Assembly (NCBI GenBank): GCA_934663595.1
Contig: CAKUKM010000018.1
Coordinates: 1 to 45,156, forward strand
Length of the DNA: 45,156 nucleotides
Direction of reading: 5' to 3'
Origin: an uncultured Clostridia bacterium
GTDB taxonomy: Bacteria; Bacillota; Clostridia; Christensenellales; Aristaeellaceae
Shown here: positions 6,655 through 15,241 of the stretch, one piece after another
Layout of the letters: each line of letters starts with the position of its first letter
Numbering within the stretch: the stretch's first letter is position 1
Position numbers and translations under genes: made by a program
The notes under the pieces: model-generated
What the model was told of the DNA's origin: nothing
The model's database searches: none
What the model saw: the letters and a program-made list of their open reading frames with translations, nothing else

Positions 6655-7719
6655 TTATGCAAACATATTGATATTCGGCACGGCGTTCAGGTCCAGATCG
6701 CCCAGCTCGCCCGCCATCAGGCGATAAAAGCCCGCCGAGCCGATCATTACCGCGTTGTCCGTGCACAGCTTTTTCGGCGGGATGAAAACCTCCAGCCCCG
6801 CCTTTTTGCCGCGTCTTTCCAGCTCCGACCGCAAAAGCGAATTCGCCGCCACGCCGCCGGCCACCGCCACGCGGGAAGCGCCCGTGTCCGTCGCCGCCGC
6901 GATCGTCTTGTCCACCAGCAGATCGACCACGCTGCGCCGGAACGACGCCGCCCAGTCCTTCGCATCAATCTCAATGCCCTGCTGGCGCAGGTTGTGCGCC
7001 TGATTGATTACCGCCGTCTTCAGGCCGCTGAACGAAAAATCGTATTTGCCCTCCGTGTGCGGCCGCGGGAATTTGTAGGCGTGCTCGTTTCCCTCGTCGG
7101 CCAGCTTGTCCAGCAGCGGGCCGCCCGGATACGGAATGTTCAATACGCGCGCCACCTTGTCAAACGCTTCGCCCGCCGCGTCGTCGGTCGTGCCGCCGAG
7201 CAGCTCGTAAGCGCCAAATCGCGTGACGTTCACGATATGACTGTGCCCGCCGGACGCGACCAGGCACACGAACGGCGGCTCCAGATCCGGGTGCGCCACA
7301 TAGTTCGCGCTCACGTGGCCCTCAATGTGATTGACCGGAATCAGCGGCAGCTCCCGCGCGTACGCCAGCGCCTTCGCCCAGCTCACGCCCGTCAAAAGCG
7401 CGCCGACCAGTCCCGGGCCGTAGGTCACCGCGATTGCGTCGATATCATCAAGCGTCCTATTCGCCTCGGAAAGCGCCGCGTCCAGCAGCGGATCGATCGC
7501 CTCCACGTGCATTCTCGACGCGATTTCCGGCACCACGCCGCCATACAGCGCGTGCACGTCGATCTGCGTCGCGATGGCATTTGCGCGCACCGTGCGTCCG
7601 TTTTCCACAATCGCAATCGCCGTCTCGTCGCACGAGCTCTCCACCGCCAGTATCCGCGCCTGCCCCTTCGCGCGCAGCGCATCCGCCTTTTCGCGCATTC
7701 TCAATTTGTAATTCGTCAT
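6655..7719 (-). CDS. tsaD: tRNA N6-adenosine threonylcarbamoyltransferase TsaD
   Basis: 354 residues. It catalyses the last step of t6A37 formation on ANN-decoding tRNAs with TsaB and TsaE, neither of which is in the window. Motifs of the ASKHA fold are ILAVESSCDETAIAIV, VVPEIASRMH, TYGPGLVGALLTG, the metal-binding VNHIEGHVSANY (HxxxH), SGGHSHIV, PHTEGKYDFSFSGLKTA, and the C-terminal GGVAANSLLR. The start at 7719 overlaps the upstream gene's stop in an ATGA, so the two are coupled. The in-frame reading continues upstream, but only inside that gene. Confidence 0.95.
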   Translation of the reverse strand: MTNYKLRMREKADALRAKGQARILAVESSCDETAIAIVENGRTVRANAIATQIDVHALYGGVVPEIASRMHVEAIDPLLDAALSEANRTLDDIDAIAVTYGPGLVGALLTGVSWAKALAYARELPLIPVNHIEGHVSANYVAHPDLEPPFVCLVASGGHSHIVNVTRFGAYELLGGTTDDAAGEAFDKVARVLNIPYPGGPLLDKLADEGNEHAYKFPRPHTEGKYDFSFSGLKTAVINQAHNLRQQGIEIDAKDWAASFRRSVVDLLVDKTIAAATDTGASRVAVAGGVAANSLLRSELERRGKKAGLEVFIPPKKLCTDNAVMIGSAGFYRLMAGELGDLDLNAVPNINMFA

Positions 7720-8468
7720 TTCATGTATTCCTCGAATTTCCTTCCGAGCCAGAACGCTCCGAAAAGCGCAAGCTCGCTTATTAGCAGGTATTCCACCGTT
7801 CGAATCAGCGCCTGACCGCCGATCATCATGCCCATCTTCGCAAACATCGATTCCGGGCAGATGCGAATCAGCAGATCCGTCTGCGGATTCAGCAGCCACA
7901 GATCATTCGTAAACAGCAGATGATGGAAGAACGTAAACGCGCTTCCAAAGTCCGCCGCCGCCCAAATCGCAAACGCGCCCAGCGGAAGCACCAGCGCCAG
8001 CGGCGCAAGTCCCGCCGAAAGCATCAGCTGCCTTTTCGAAGGGCGTTTGCCGCGCGGCGTGAAGAAGAAGAGCAGCAGCGCGGCGGCCAGCAGGCCTTCG
8101 GATGCGAACCGCGAATTGTCCATCACGTCGATCAGCAGCAGGAACAGCCTCTGGCAATCCCGCATGTGCGCCATTTCGCGATCGTTGAACGCGGGCTGAA
8201 TCCTGCCGAAAACCTCCGCCGGAATGGCCGCGCCGGAATCGTCCTCCAGCGCGTACGTGCCGCCGCGCAAATATCTCGCCAGCGCGCCGTCCAGCGTCTT
8301 CAGGGTTTCCTCCGAAATGCCGGCGGAATCCAGTACGCCCGCCTGCATCTGGAGCTCAAAATACAATTCGCCGTCGGTTCCGATGCGGCCGACGATCTTC
8401 AAAATTCCCGAAAACAGAAGGCACGCCCCGCAAAGAAAAACCAGCAGGCAAATCAGACGCTTTCTCAT
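7716..8468 (-). CDS. lit: Lit-like lipoprotein intramolecular transacylase (TIGR01906/DUF1461 membrane protein)
   Basis: 250 residues with about four membrane spans (near 8-24, 124-137, 153-170 and 222-242) and a large outside loop after the first. The family signature is clear: PAFNDREMAHMRDCQRLF (His101) and FTFFHHLLFTNDLWLLNPQT (His182/183) followed by DLLIRICPE. From memory, the characterised member of this family in Enterococcus is Lit, which moves an acyl chain from the lipoprotein diacylglycerol to the N-terminal cysteine, with conserved histidines essential. The start at 8468 has GGAGGA 7 bases upstream. It overlaps tsaD by 4 bases and follows prfB. The name lit rests on family membership. 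Confidence 0.72.
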   Translation of the reverse strand: MRKRLICLLVFLCGACLLFSGILKIVGRIGTDGELYFELQMQAGVLDSAGISEETLKTLDGALARYLRGGTYALEDDSGAAIPAEVFGRIQPAFNDREMAHMRDCQRLFLLLIDVMDNSRFASEGLLAAALLLFFFTPRGKRPSKRQLMLSAGLAPLALVLPLGAFAIWAAADFGSAFTFFHHLLFTNDLWLLNPQTDLLIRICPESMFAKMGMMIGGQALIRTVEYLLISELALFGAFWLGRKFEEYMK

Positions 8469-8543
8469 AAACCGCTTCCTCCGGGCTGATGATAAACAGA
8501 AGGACGGCCTCTTTATTGGAAAAGAAACCATCCTCCGTTTCTA

Positions 8544-9641
8544 TCACAGCTTCTGCAGATAATCGATCACGAAGCCCTCGAGCTTGCCGTCCATGACTTC
8601 GGAGATGTTGCCCTCCTCGTAGCCCGTGCGGTGATCCTTTACGAGCGTGTAGGGCTGGAAGACGTAGGAGCGAATCTGACTGCCCCATTCGATCTTCTTC
8701 ATCTCGCCCTTGATTTCGCCCATCTGCTCCTGGCGCTGCTGCTCCTTCAATTCGGCCAGGCGCGCGCGCAGCCAGATAAAGCACATTTCCTTGTTCTGCA
8801 CCTGCGAGCGCTCGTTCTGGCACTGAACGACAATGCCCGTGGGCAAATGCGTGATTCGCACGGCGGAATCCGTGCGGTTAACGTGCTGTCCGCCCGCGCC
8901 GGACGCGCGATACGTGTCGATGCGCAGATCCTCGGGGCGAATCTCAATTGCGCCGTCGTCCTCAATCACGGGAGAAACGTCCAGCGACGCAAAGGACGTG
9001 TGGCGGCGCGCGTTCGCGTCAAACGGCGAAATGCGCACCAGACGATGCACGCCGCGCTCGGACTTCAGATAGCCGTATGCGTAATCGCCGGTCACCTCGA
9101 ACGTCACCGATTTGATCCCCGCCTCGTCGCCATCCAGCATGTCCAGTTCACGCACGGTAAATCCCATTCGCTCGCAGAAGCGGGTGTACATGCGATAGAG
9201 CATCTGCGTCCAGTCCTGCGCCTCCGTGCCGCCCGCGCCCGCATGCAGCGAAAGAATGCAGTTGCAGGCGTCGTATTCGCCGGTCAGGAGGGTCTGAAGG
9301 CGCATCGTCTCCAAATCCTCGCGGAGATCCGCGAACATCTTTTTGATTTCGTCCACCATCGAGGCGTCGTCCTCCTCGTCGGCGAGCTCCATCATCACTT
9401 CCACATCGTCGGCGCGGGAGATCAGGCTTTCGTAATGCTGAATCCTGCGCTCCACGCCGTGCGCCTTCGCGGAAACCTTCTGCGCGCGCTCGAGATCATC
9501 CCAGAAACCGGTCGAGCCCATGTCCTCGCGGTACTCCACCAGCTGCTCGCGCAAATGCTCGATCTGAAGAGACTTGCCCGTCTCCTCGATCATCCGGCGC
9601 ACTTCCGCCAAGTCCTGCTTAAAGCCTTCCATTTCCAGCAT
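8544..9641 (-). CDS. prfB: Peptide chain release factor 2, without programmed frameshift
   Basis: 365 residues. The stop-codon recognition tripeptide SPF is in VRISPFDANARRH, and the catalytic GGQ is in YRASGAGGQHVNRTDSAVR. The start at 9641 (MLEMEGFKQDLAEV) has GGATGG 8 bases upstream; an ATG at 9653 is possible but its AGGAAGG touches the codon. In many bacteria, including E. coli and B. subtilis, codons near 25 hold an in-frame UGA that is bypassed by +1 frameshifting. Here the equivalent region (EETGKSLQIEHLREQ) reads straight through, so that autoregulation is absent. The gene follows secA, with a hairpin repeat between them. Confidence 0.95.
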   Translation of the reverse strand: MLEMEGFKQDLAEVRRMIEETGKSLQIEHLREQLVEYREDMGSTGFWDDLERAQKVSAKAHGVERRIQHYESLISRADDVEVMMELADEEDDASMVDEIKKMFADLREDLETMRLQTLLTGEYDACNCILSLHAGAGGTEAQDWTQMLYRMYTRFCERMGFTVRELDMLDGDEAGIKSVTFEVTGDYAYGYLKSERGVHRLVRISPFDANARRHTSFASLDVSPVIEDDGAIEIRPEDLRIDTYRASGAGGQHVNRTDSAVRITHLPTGIVVQCQNERSQVQNKEMCFIWLRARLAELKEQQRQEQMGEIKGEMKKIEWGSQIRSYVFQPYTLVKDHRTGYEEGNISEVMDGKLEGFVIDYLQKL

Positions 9642-9716
9642 AAACGAATCCATCCTTCCTGAAATCCAAGCCAACAAACAAACAGAAACCAAACCAAATC
9701 CAAAACCATAACCCCA

Positions 9717-9839
9717 GCAAATTGAGTCGCTGTCCGACTCAATTTGCGATAAATTGGGAACAGCCCACCGCTGCGAACCAAGCAAGGTTTTGAGTCGCTT
9801 CCCGACTCAAAACCGTCGCGACCAAGCGCGGCAGCAACT
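9717..9839 (-). repeat. Intergenic hairpin repeat, copy A (secA-prfB spacer)
   Basis: Read on the minus strand it runs TTGCTGCCGCG..., hairpin H1, GTTCCCAATTTA, hairpin H2. H1 (9786-9814) has arms GGTTTTGAGTCG/CGACTCAAAACC; H2 (9717-9747) has arms GCAAATTGAGTCG/CGACTCAATTTGC, each with a 5-base loop. The same two-hairpin layout occurs in copy B beyond the other end of secA. It may act as an attenuator or mRNA end between secA and prfB. Confidence 0.85.
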
Positions 9840-9851
9840 GGAGTGCAGGAC

Positions 9852-12584
9852 TCAGTCCTGCTTACCGCAGCAGTTTTTGTATTTTTTGCCGGAACCGCAG
9901 GGGCAGGGATCGTTGCGTCCTACCTTTGCAGCCGACTTCGCGGGCTTTTTGGATTGCTCCGCAGTTTCGCCGTGGGATTCGGCCGTCGGCTTCGCTACCT
10001 GCGTCCGCTCCATCGGCTTTGCGAGAACCGTGAAATACAGGCGGCGAATCGTGTCCTCCTGAATCAGGCGCACCATCTCTTCGAACATCTCGTAGCCTTC
10101 GCGCTTGTATTCCACCACCGGATCGCGTTGACCATACGCCCGCAGACCAATGCCGTCGCGCAGCTCCGTCATCGCGTCAATGTGATCCATCCAGCGGCGA
10201 TCCACCGAACCAAGCAGCGCCACGCGCTCGAATTCGCGCATGTCGAGATTCGCTTCCGCCCACATCTTCTCGCGCAGAGCGTAAATCTTCTCCGCCCGCG
10301 CAACCAGCGCCTCGCGGAAAGCCGGCTTCGTCTTCTCCGAAAGCCCCTCATAAACCACGCGCACACCGCCGCGATCAATGCACAGCTTCTCCAGATACTC
10401 CGAAAGGCCGTTCAAATCCCAGTGCTCCGCATCCGCATCATCGCCAATGTGCCGCGCAAGCGCCTCTTCAATCAGCGAATCGCGCATCTCGAGAATCTTC
10501 GAATGCATGTCCGCACCCTCGAGCACCTCGCGCCGCTGCCCGTAAATCACCTCGCGCTGCTGGTTCATTACGTCGTCGTACTGCAGAACGTGCTTGCGGA
10601 TGTCAAAGTTCTTGCTCTCCACGCGCTTCTGCGCATTCTCGATCTGCTTGGACACCAGACCGGCCTCGATCGCCTCTTCGCCGCCCGCCGTGAGCTTCTC
10701 CAGCATGGGCTTGAATCGGTCGGAGCCGAACAGGCGCATCAGATCATCCTCAAACGATACGAAGAACTGCGAAGAGCCCGGATCGCCCTGTCGTCCCGCG
10801 CGGCCGCGCAGCTGATTGTCAATGCGCCGCGATTCGTGCCGCTCGGTGCCGATGATGTGCAAGCCGCCCAGCGCGACGACCTCTTCATGGCCGCGCTTCG
10901 TCTCGACCGAGAACTTGTCCATCAGCCCGCGGAATACCTTGCGCGCCTCGAGCACTTCCTCCGGAACGTCCTCGTTAAAGCCGATCGCGTCCTCGATCAC
11001 CATTTCCTCATAGCCCGCCTGGCGCATTTCCTTGCGCGCCATGAACTCCGCGTTGCCGCCGAGCAGAATGTCCGTGCCGCGGCCGGCCATGTTCGTCGCG
11101 ATCGTGACCGCGCCCTTTTTACCCGCCTGAGCGACAATCTCCGCTTCCTTTTCATGGAACTTCGCATTCAGAACCACGTGCGGAACGCCGCGCAGCTCGA
11201 GCATCCGGCCGAGCATTTCGCTCTTTTCCACCGAAACCGTGCCCACCAGTACCGGCTGACCGGTCTTATGGCGCTTCTCGATCTCGTCGACCACGGCGTT
11301 AAACTTCGCCTTCTGGGTGACGAATACCGCGTCGTTCATGTCCTTGCGGATCATCGGGCGGTTCGTCGGAATGGTCACGACGTCCAGCTTGTAAATGCCG
11401 TTGAATTCGTCCTCTTCGGTCTTCGCCGTACCGGTCATACCGGACAGCTTGTGGTACATGCGGAAGTAATTCTGGAACGTGATCGTCGCCAGCGTCTTGC
11501 TTTCGCGCTCGACCTTCACGCCCTCCTTGGCCTCGATCGCCTGATGCAGGCCGTCGGAATAGCGTCTGCCGACCATCAGGCGGCCGGTGAATTCATCGAC
11601 GATCACGACCTGGCCGTCCTTGACGATGTAATCCACGTCGCGCTTCATCATCTTATGGGCGCGCAGCGCGCCGAGAATGTGGTGGTACAGCTCCTGATTC
11701 TCCGGCTCGGTCAGGTTTTCCACGCCGAAGAACGCCTCCGCCTTGCGAACGCCCTCCTCGGTCAGCGAAATCGTCTTGTCCTTTTCGTTTTTCAAAAAAT
11801 CGCCGGGCGTTTCGAGCTCGCCGTCCTCGCCCTCCTTCGCCTCGCGCAGGCCGCGGGCGACGAACTGGTTCGCGCGCTCGTAGAGGTCGGTCGATTTTTC
11901 GCCCTGGCCGGAGATGATCAGCGGCGTGCGCGCCTCGTCGATCAGGATGGAGTCGACCTCGTCGACGATCGCGAAATTGAGCTCGCGCTGCACCATGCGC
12001 TCCTTATACGTGACCATATTGTCGCGCAGGTAATCGAAGCCGAACTCGTTGTTCGTGCCGTAGGTAATATCGGAATTGTAGGCAATCTGGCGCTCCGCGG
12101 CGTCGAGATCGTGGACGATCAGGCCGACGGACAGGCCCATGAAGCGGTAGAGCTTGCCCATCCATTCGGACTGGAAGCGCGCGAGGTAATCGTTGACGGT
12201 AACGATATGCACGCCCTTTCCGGTCAGCGCGTTCAGCACGGCCGGCAGCGTTGCGGTCAGCGTTTTGCCCTCGCCGGTGCGCATCTCGGCGATTCTGCCC
12301 TGATGCAGCACGATGCCGCCGATCAGCTGCACGTCGAACGGTCTCTGACCCAGCACGCGCACGGCGGACTCGCGCACCAGCGCGTACGTCTCCGGCAGCA
12401 GCGCGTCGAGATCCGTTCCGGACTGCGCCTTCTGCTTCAGGTCCTTTACGTAATCGCGGATGCCGTCGTCGGTCAGCGCCTTCATCTTCGGCTCCAGCGC
12501 ATTGATTTTATCCACCGTCTTTTTTAACCGCTTGATCTCGGCCTCGTTATTCGTGCCGAGAAATTTGCGAATGAACTCCAGCAT
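9852..12584 (-). CDS. secA: Preprotein translocase ATPase SecA
   Basis: 910 residues. It is the motor that pushes preproteins through SecYEG at the membrane. Walker A is MRTGEGKTLT (104-108). FAIVDEVDSILIDEARTPL carries Walker B. The preprotein cross-linking region follows, then the second nucleotide-binding domain with NMAGRGTDILLGG and IGTERHESRRIDNQLRGRAGRQGDPG. The C-terminal zinc site is CPCGSGKKYKNCC, the SecB/ribosome-contact tail, after a short Lys/Ala linker. The start at 12584 has GGGAGG upstream. The promoter is at 12633-12662. The gene is flanked on both sides by the hairpin repeat family. Confidence 0.98.
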   Translation of the reverse strand: MLEFIRKFLGTNNEAEIKRLKKTVDKINALEPKMKALTDDGIRDYVKDLKQKAQSGTDLDALLPETYALVRESAVRVLGQRPFDVQLIGGIVLHQGRIAEMRTGEGKTLTATLPAVLNALTGKGVHIVTVNDYLARFQSEWMGKLYRFMGLSVGLIVHDLDAAERQIAYNSDITYGTNNEFGFDYLRDNMVTYKERMVQRELNFAIVDEVDSILIDEARTPLIISGQGEKSTDLYERANQFVARGLREAKEGEDGELETPGDFLKNEKDKTISLTEEGVRKAEAFFGVENLTEPENQELYHHILGALRAHKMMKRDVDYIVKDGQVVIVDEFTGRLMVGRRYSDGLHQAIEAKEGVKVERESKTLATITFQNYFRMYHKLSGMTGTAKTEEDEFNGIYKLDVVTIPTNRPMIRKDMNDAVFVTQKAKFNAVVDEIEKRHKTGQPVLVGTVSVEKSEMLGRMLELRGVPHVVLNAKFHEKEAEIVAQAGKKGAVTIATNMAGRGTDILLGGNAEFMARKEMRQAGYEEMVIEDAIGFNEDVPEEVLEARKVFRGLMDKFSVETKRGHEEVVALGGLHIIGTERHESRRIDNQLRGRAGRQGDPGSSQFFVSFEDDLMRLFGSDRFKPMLEKLTAGGEEAIEAGLVSKQIENAQKRVESKNFDIRKHVLQYDDVMNQQREVIYGQRREVLEGADMHSKILEMRDSLIEEALARHIGDDADAEHWDLNGLSEYLEKLCIDRGGVRVVYEGLSEKTKPAFREALVARAEKIYALREKMWAEANLDMREFERVALLGSVDRRWMDHIDAMTELRDGIGLRAYGQRDPVVEYKREGYEMFEEMVRLIQEDTIRRLYFTVLAKPMERTQVAKPTAESHGETAEQSKKPAKSAAKVGRNDPCPCGSGKKYKNCCGKQD

Positions 12585-12632
12585 GGTTATCCTCCCAAGC
12601 GCAAATCCGCGCAATATTATCCCATATTTTAT

Positions 12633-12662
12633 ATTATACCACGGAGCAGAGCTCCGCGTCAA
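12633..12662 (-). promoter_or_regulatory. secA promoter with a dyad in the spacer
   Basis: On the minus strand: -35 TTGACG (12657-12662), 18-nt spacer, -10 TATAAT (12633-12638). The spacer contains the perfect inverted repeat CGGAGC-TCT-GCTCCG, well placed for a repressor or activator. The start codon is about 50 bases downstream. Confidence 0.8.
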
Positions 12663-12686
12663 TTGGTCAGCAGGGCTGACAGCCGA

Positions 12687-12807
12687 TTGCTGCCGCGTTT
12701 AATCACACCGGTTTTGAGTCGGGTAGCGACTCAAAACCTTCGTGGGTGCGAAACACCTCATTGTTCCCAATTTACCGCGCATTGAGTCGGATAGCGACTC
12801 AATGCGC
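12687..12807 (+). repeat. Intergenic hairpin repeat, copy B (upstream of secA)
   Basis: It starts TTGCTGCCGCG. H1 (12710-12738) has arms GGTTTTGAGTCG/CGACTCAAAACC, then GTTCCCAATTTA, then H2 (12777-12807) with arms GCGCATTGAGTCG/CGACTCAATGCGC (13 bp, loop GATAG). On the minus strand H2 follows the transglutaminase gene by about 100 bases and could end that transcript. The 12585-12907 interval holds no gene: it contains the secA promoter, this repeat and the 41-bp direct repeat. Confidence 0.85.
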
Positions 12808-12878
12808 TTTGTTTCTGCCCGGGCTACGGTTTAGGCTGCCCTTATCGCTTTGTTTCTGCCCGGGTCACGTTTTAGGGG
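12806..12878 (+). repeat. Two direct repeats, 41-bp period
   Basis: GCTTTGTTTCTGCCCGGG followed by a similar A/C/G/T mix and TTTAGG occurs at 12806 and again at 12847, differing at a few positions. It abuts hairpin H2 of copy B and lies between the 3' end of the transglutaminase gene and secA. Function unknown. Confidence 0.6.
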
Positions 12879-12907
12879 CTGGTCGCATTTTCTTTCTTTG
12901 TTTGAAT

Positions 12908-15199
12908 TTACGGTATGGCGGTAAAATCACCCAGGCCTTTTACGAGTCTTCGCAGGGTGTATTTCAGTCTTTCCGCAAGCGTCAGACTGCGCTCGAACGT
13001 CTGATACGCCCTTCGGCCGGCGACGACGGATTCCCGTTTTGCTTCGGCGCGCGAATAGGCGCAGCGCTCGACGGCGCGCCCGAAGATTTCGAAATCCTCG
13101 TTGGCAATCAGGGTATTCACGCGCTGGGCGAACGGGATCGGCGATTCGCCGTTTTCCGGCGCGATTCCCCGCGTGGCCAGCAGCGTAAGGCACGCGCGAT
13201 ACAGAATCAGCACGGCTGTTTGCGCGTCGGCGCGCGCGATCAGGCGCATCGGGTCTGCGGCGCGCAGGCGCCTGCGAACGAGCCAGGCCAGCAGCAGCAG
13301 CAGCGCAATCAGAATAACAATCAGCAGCAATATCCATCCGCCGAGGCTGCTCCTGTCCGCCGCGTTTACCTCCGGAAGATTCTCGCTCTCCGGTTGCTGC
13401 GTGGGCTCGCCGTCCATCGGAGGCAGGGTCGGTTCGTCGTTGGGCGCGGGCGTGGCTTCGCCCATGGGCGGAAGCGTCGGCTCCGGCGTGGTCAGTCCGT
13501 CGTTCGGGGGGAGCGTCGCGTCGTCCGCAGGCGGAATGGTCGCGTCGGGATCGCCGCTCTCGGGCTCGGTCGTCGGCTCCGGTTCGTCGGGCGCGCTGCC
13601 CGATCCGGTCGCGTCGCCGCCGGACGGGTTAAATGCAATCCAGCCGACGCCGCCGAGATAGACCTCCGTCCACGCGTGCGCGTTTTCGCCGGTGAGAATT
13701 ACCGAATCCGCGCCGTTCATGCGCGCGTAATAGCCCTCGACATACCGCGCCGGCACGCCCGCAATGCGGCACATGACCGTCATGGCCGAGGCGAAATAGC
13801 TGCAATAGCCCTCGCGCGTATCGAGCAGAAACTGCGAAACGAAATCGCGATTCAGCATCGGATAATCGGGACTGAGCGTATAGACGCAGTTCGCCTTCAG
13901 CCAGCGCTCGATCGCGAGCGCCTTGTCGTATGGGCTCTCGCAATTCTGCGTAATTTCCGCCGTGAGCGCATACACGCCCGATTCAATGCCGTCCGGCAGC
14001 TGCAGGCAGCCCTCGGTGGCCGATTCGTCGATGGAATCGTTCATGCGCGCGCGAATCGCCTCCTCGACGGGCAAATACGCCTCGACCGAATAGCGATCGC
14101 CCGCCTCCGCCGCGCGGGTTAAGAAGATCTCGCCCAGCGAATTGTAATACACGGCGTTTTGCGCGCTCATCGAAAAATCGCGCATCCGGCCGGGCACGAA
14201 CAGCGTGCTCGTTCCGGGCGCGAGCATTTCGATCTCGGCCCGCGCGGTGGTGAATCCGGGAATTTCCCGCATTTCAAACACCGCCTCGCGCACGTCCGCG
14301 CGCGTAAAATCCAGATACAGATACCGCGATTTCGCCGTATTGTCCACCCACGCGCCGCCGGTATACGTCCGGCGAATCGAGCCGCGCAGCAGCAGATCTG
14401 CGTCCGCCGTCACGCGCATTACCGGATCGGTATCCGGATTTGCCGGGCCGCCCAGCCGCGCCTCGACCAGCCCGTTTACCTCCGCGGCATGGTCGTAGCC
14501 CTCGGCGTTGATGGAAAACGGAACGCGTTCCTCAGTGAAATGAAAGTATTCCTCAAACAAATTGCGCACGGCGTTCGCCGCGTCGCTCAGCGGCTTCCAC
14601 GTCGCGCCCTGCTGCGGCACGGTCAGCAGCGCAATCGCCACCGCGACCGCCGCCGGAACCAGCGCGCGCGCGAAATCGACGGGCTTTTCGCTGCTTCCGT
14701 CCACCGCGAACGCCACGACCGCCGCAATCAGCCCCGGAATCGCCGGCCCAAAGCCCCGATCGCCGTTCAGCGCATACGAAACCACGATCACAATGCCCGT
14801 GGCCGCCAGCGCAAACGCCGTTCCGCCCCTGCGATAGAGCAATATGAAAAAACTCGCGCCGATCAGGCAGGCGATTACCGCCGCAATCGTTCCGCCCGAC
14901 GCTGCCAGCGCCGCCGCGTCGCCCGATTGCAGCGCGCTCACCATTTCCCGCAGCGCGCCGCCCGCAGTCAGCCCGCAAACGCCGCCGCCAATTGCAGCAA
15001 GCGCCGCCGCGATCCATGCGAGCGCGCCGCCCTGCGCCGCCAATGTGCAAAGCAGCGCCGCAATCGTCGCCGGCAAATACGCGCTGAGCGTACCGACCGC
15101 GATCTCCATGCCGCCCAGCAGCGAAAGCGTCGCGCTCGCGGCCATCGGAATCGCCAGCGCCGCCGCCACGCCCGATCGCATCCAACGGTTTTTATTCAT
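12908..15199 (-). CDS. Membrane transglutaminase-like protein (TgpA type, DUF4129 tail)
   Basis: 763 residues. About six membrane spans occupy 10-195. A large extracytoplasmic region follows, with a transglutaminase core near 425-528: Cys466 in TREGYCSYFASAMTVMC and His508 in ENAHAWTEVYLGG. A Pro/Thr/Glu-rich linker spans 535-610, one membrane span covers 621-641, and the end is a cytoplasmic DUF4129-like tail. The third catalytic position, usually Asp or Glu before P(T/S), is Asn524 here (WIAFNPSGG). These proteins sit with MoxR and DUF58 genes, as here; their substrate is not established. Start ATG at 15199 with GAGGA nearby. It is the last gene of the three-gene operon. Confidence 0.85.
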   Translation of the reverse strand: MNKNRWMRSGVAAALAIPMAASATLSLLGGMEIAVGTLSAYLPATIAALLCTLAAQGGALAWIAAALAAIGGGVCGLTAGGALREMVSALQSGDAAALAASGGTIAAVIACLIGASFFILLYRRGGTAFALAATGIVIVVSYALNGDRGFGPAIPGLIAAVVAFAVDGSSEKPVDFARALVPAAVAVAIALLTVPQQGATWKPLSDAANAVRNLFEEYFHFTEERVPFSINAEGYDHAAEVNGLVEARLGGPANPDTDPVMRVTADADLLLRGSIRRTYTGGAWVDNTAKSRYLYLDFTRADVREAVFEMREIPGFTTARAEIEMLAPGTSTLFVPGRMRDFSMSAQNAVYYNSLGEIFLTRAAEAGDRYSVEAYLPVEEAIRARMNDSIDESATEGCLQLPDGIESGVYALTAEITQNCESPYDKALAIERWLKANCVYTLSPDYPMLNRDFVSQFLLDTREGYCSYFASAMTVMCRIAGVPARYVEGYYARMNGADSVILTGENAHAWTEVYLGGVGWIAFNPSGGDATGSGSAPDEPEPTTEPESGDPDATIPPADDATLPPNDGLTTPEPTLPPMGEATPAPNDEPTLPPMDGEPTQQPESENLPEVNAADRSSLGGWILLLIVILIALLLLLAWLVRRRLRAADPMRLIARADAQTAVLILYRACLTLLATRGIAPENGESPIPFAQRVNTLIANEDFEIFGRAVERCAYSRAEAKRESVVAGRRAYQTFERSLTLAERLKYTLRRLVKGLGDFTAIP

Positions 15200-15241
15200 G
15201 CTTCGTCCTCATCATTCCTGTTAAAGCGCGCGCGGAATCGC

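Noticed and set aside
9642..9785. 48-residue N-terminal extension of prfB
   Set aside because: It would be encoded by the hairpin repeat and lacks similarity to RF2; a good start exists at 9641.
9843..12527. 894-codon frame opposite secA
   Set aside because: Antisense shadow with no similarity to any family; secA is unmistakable.
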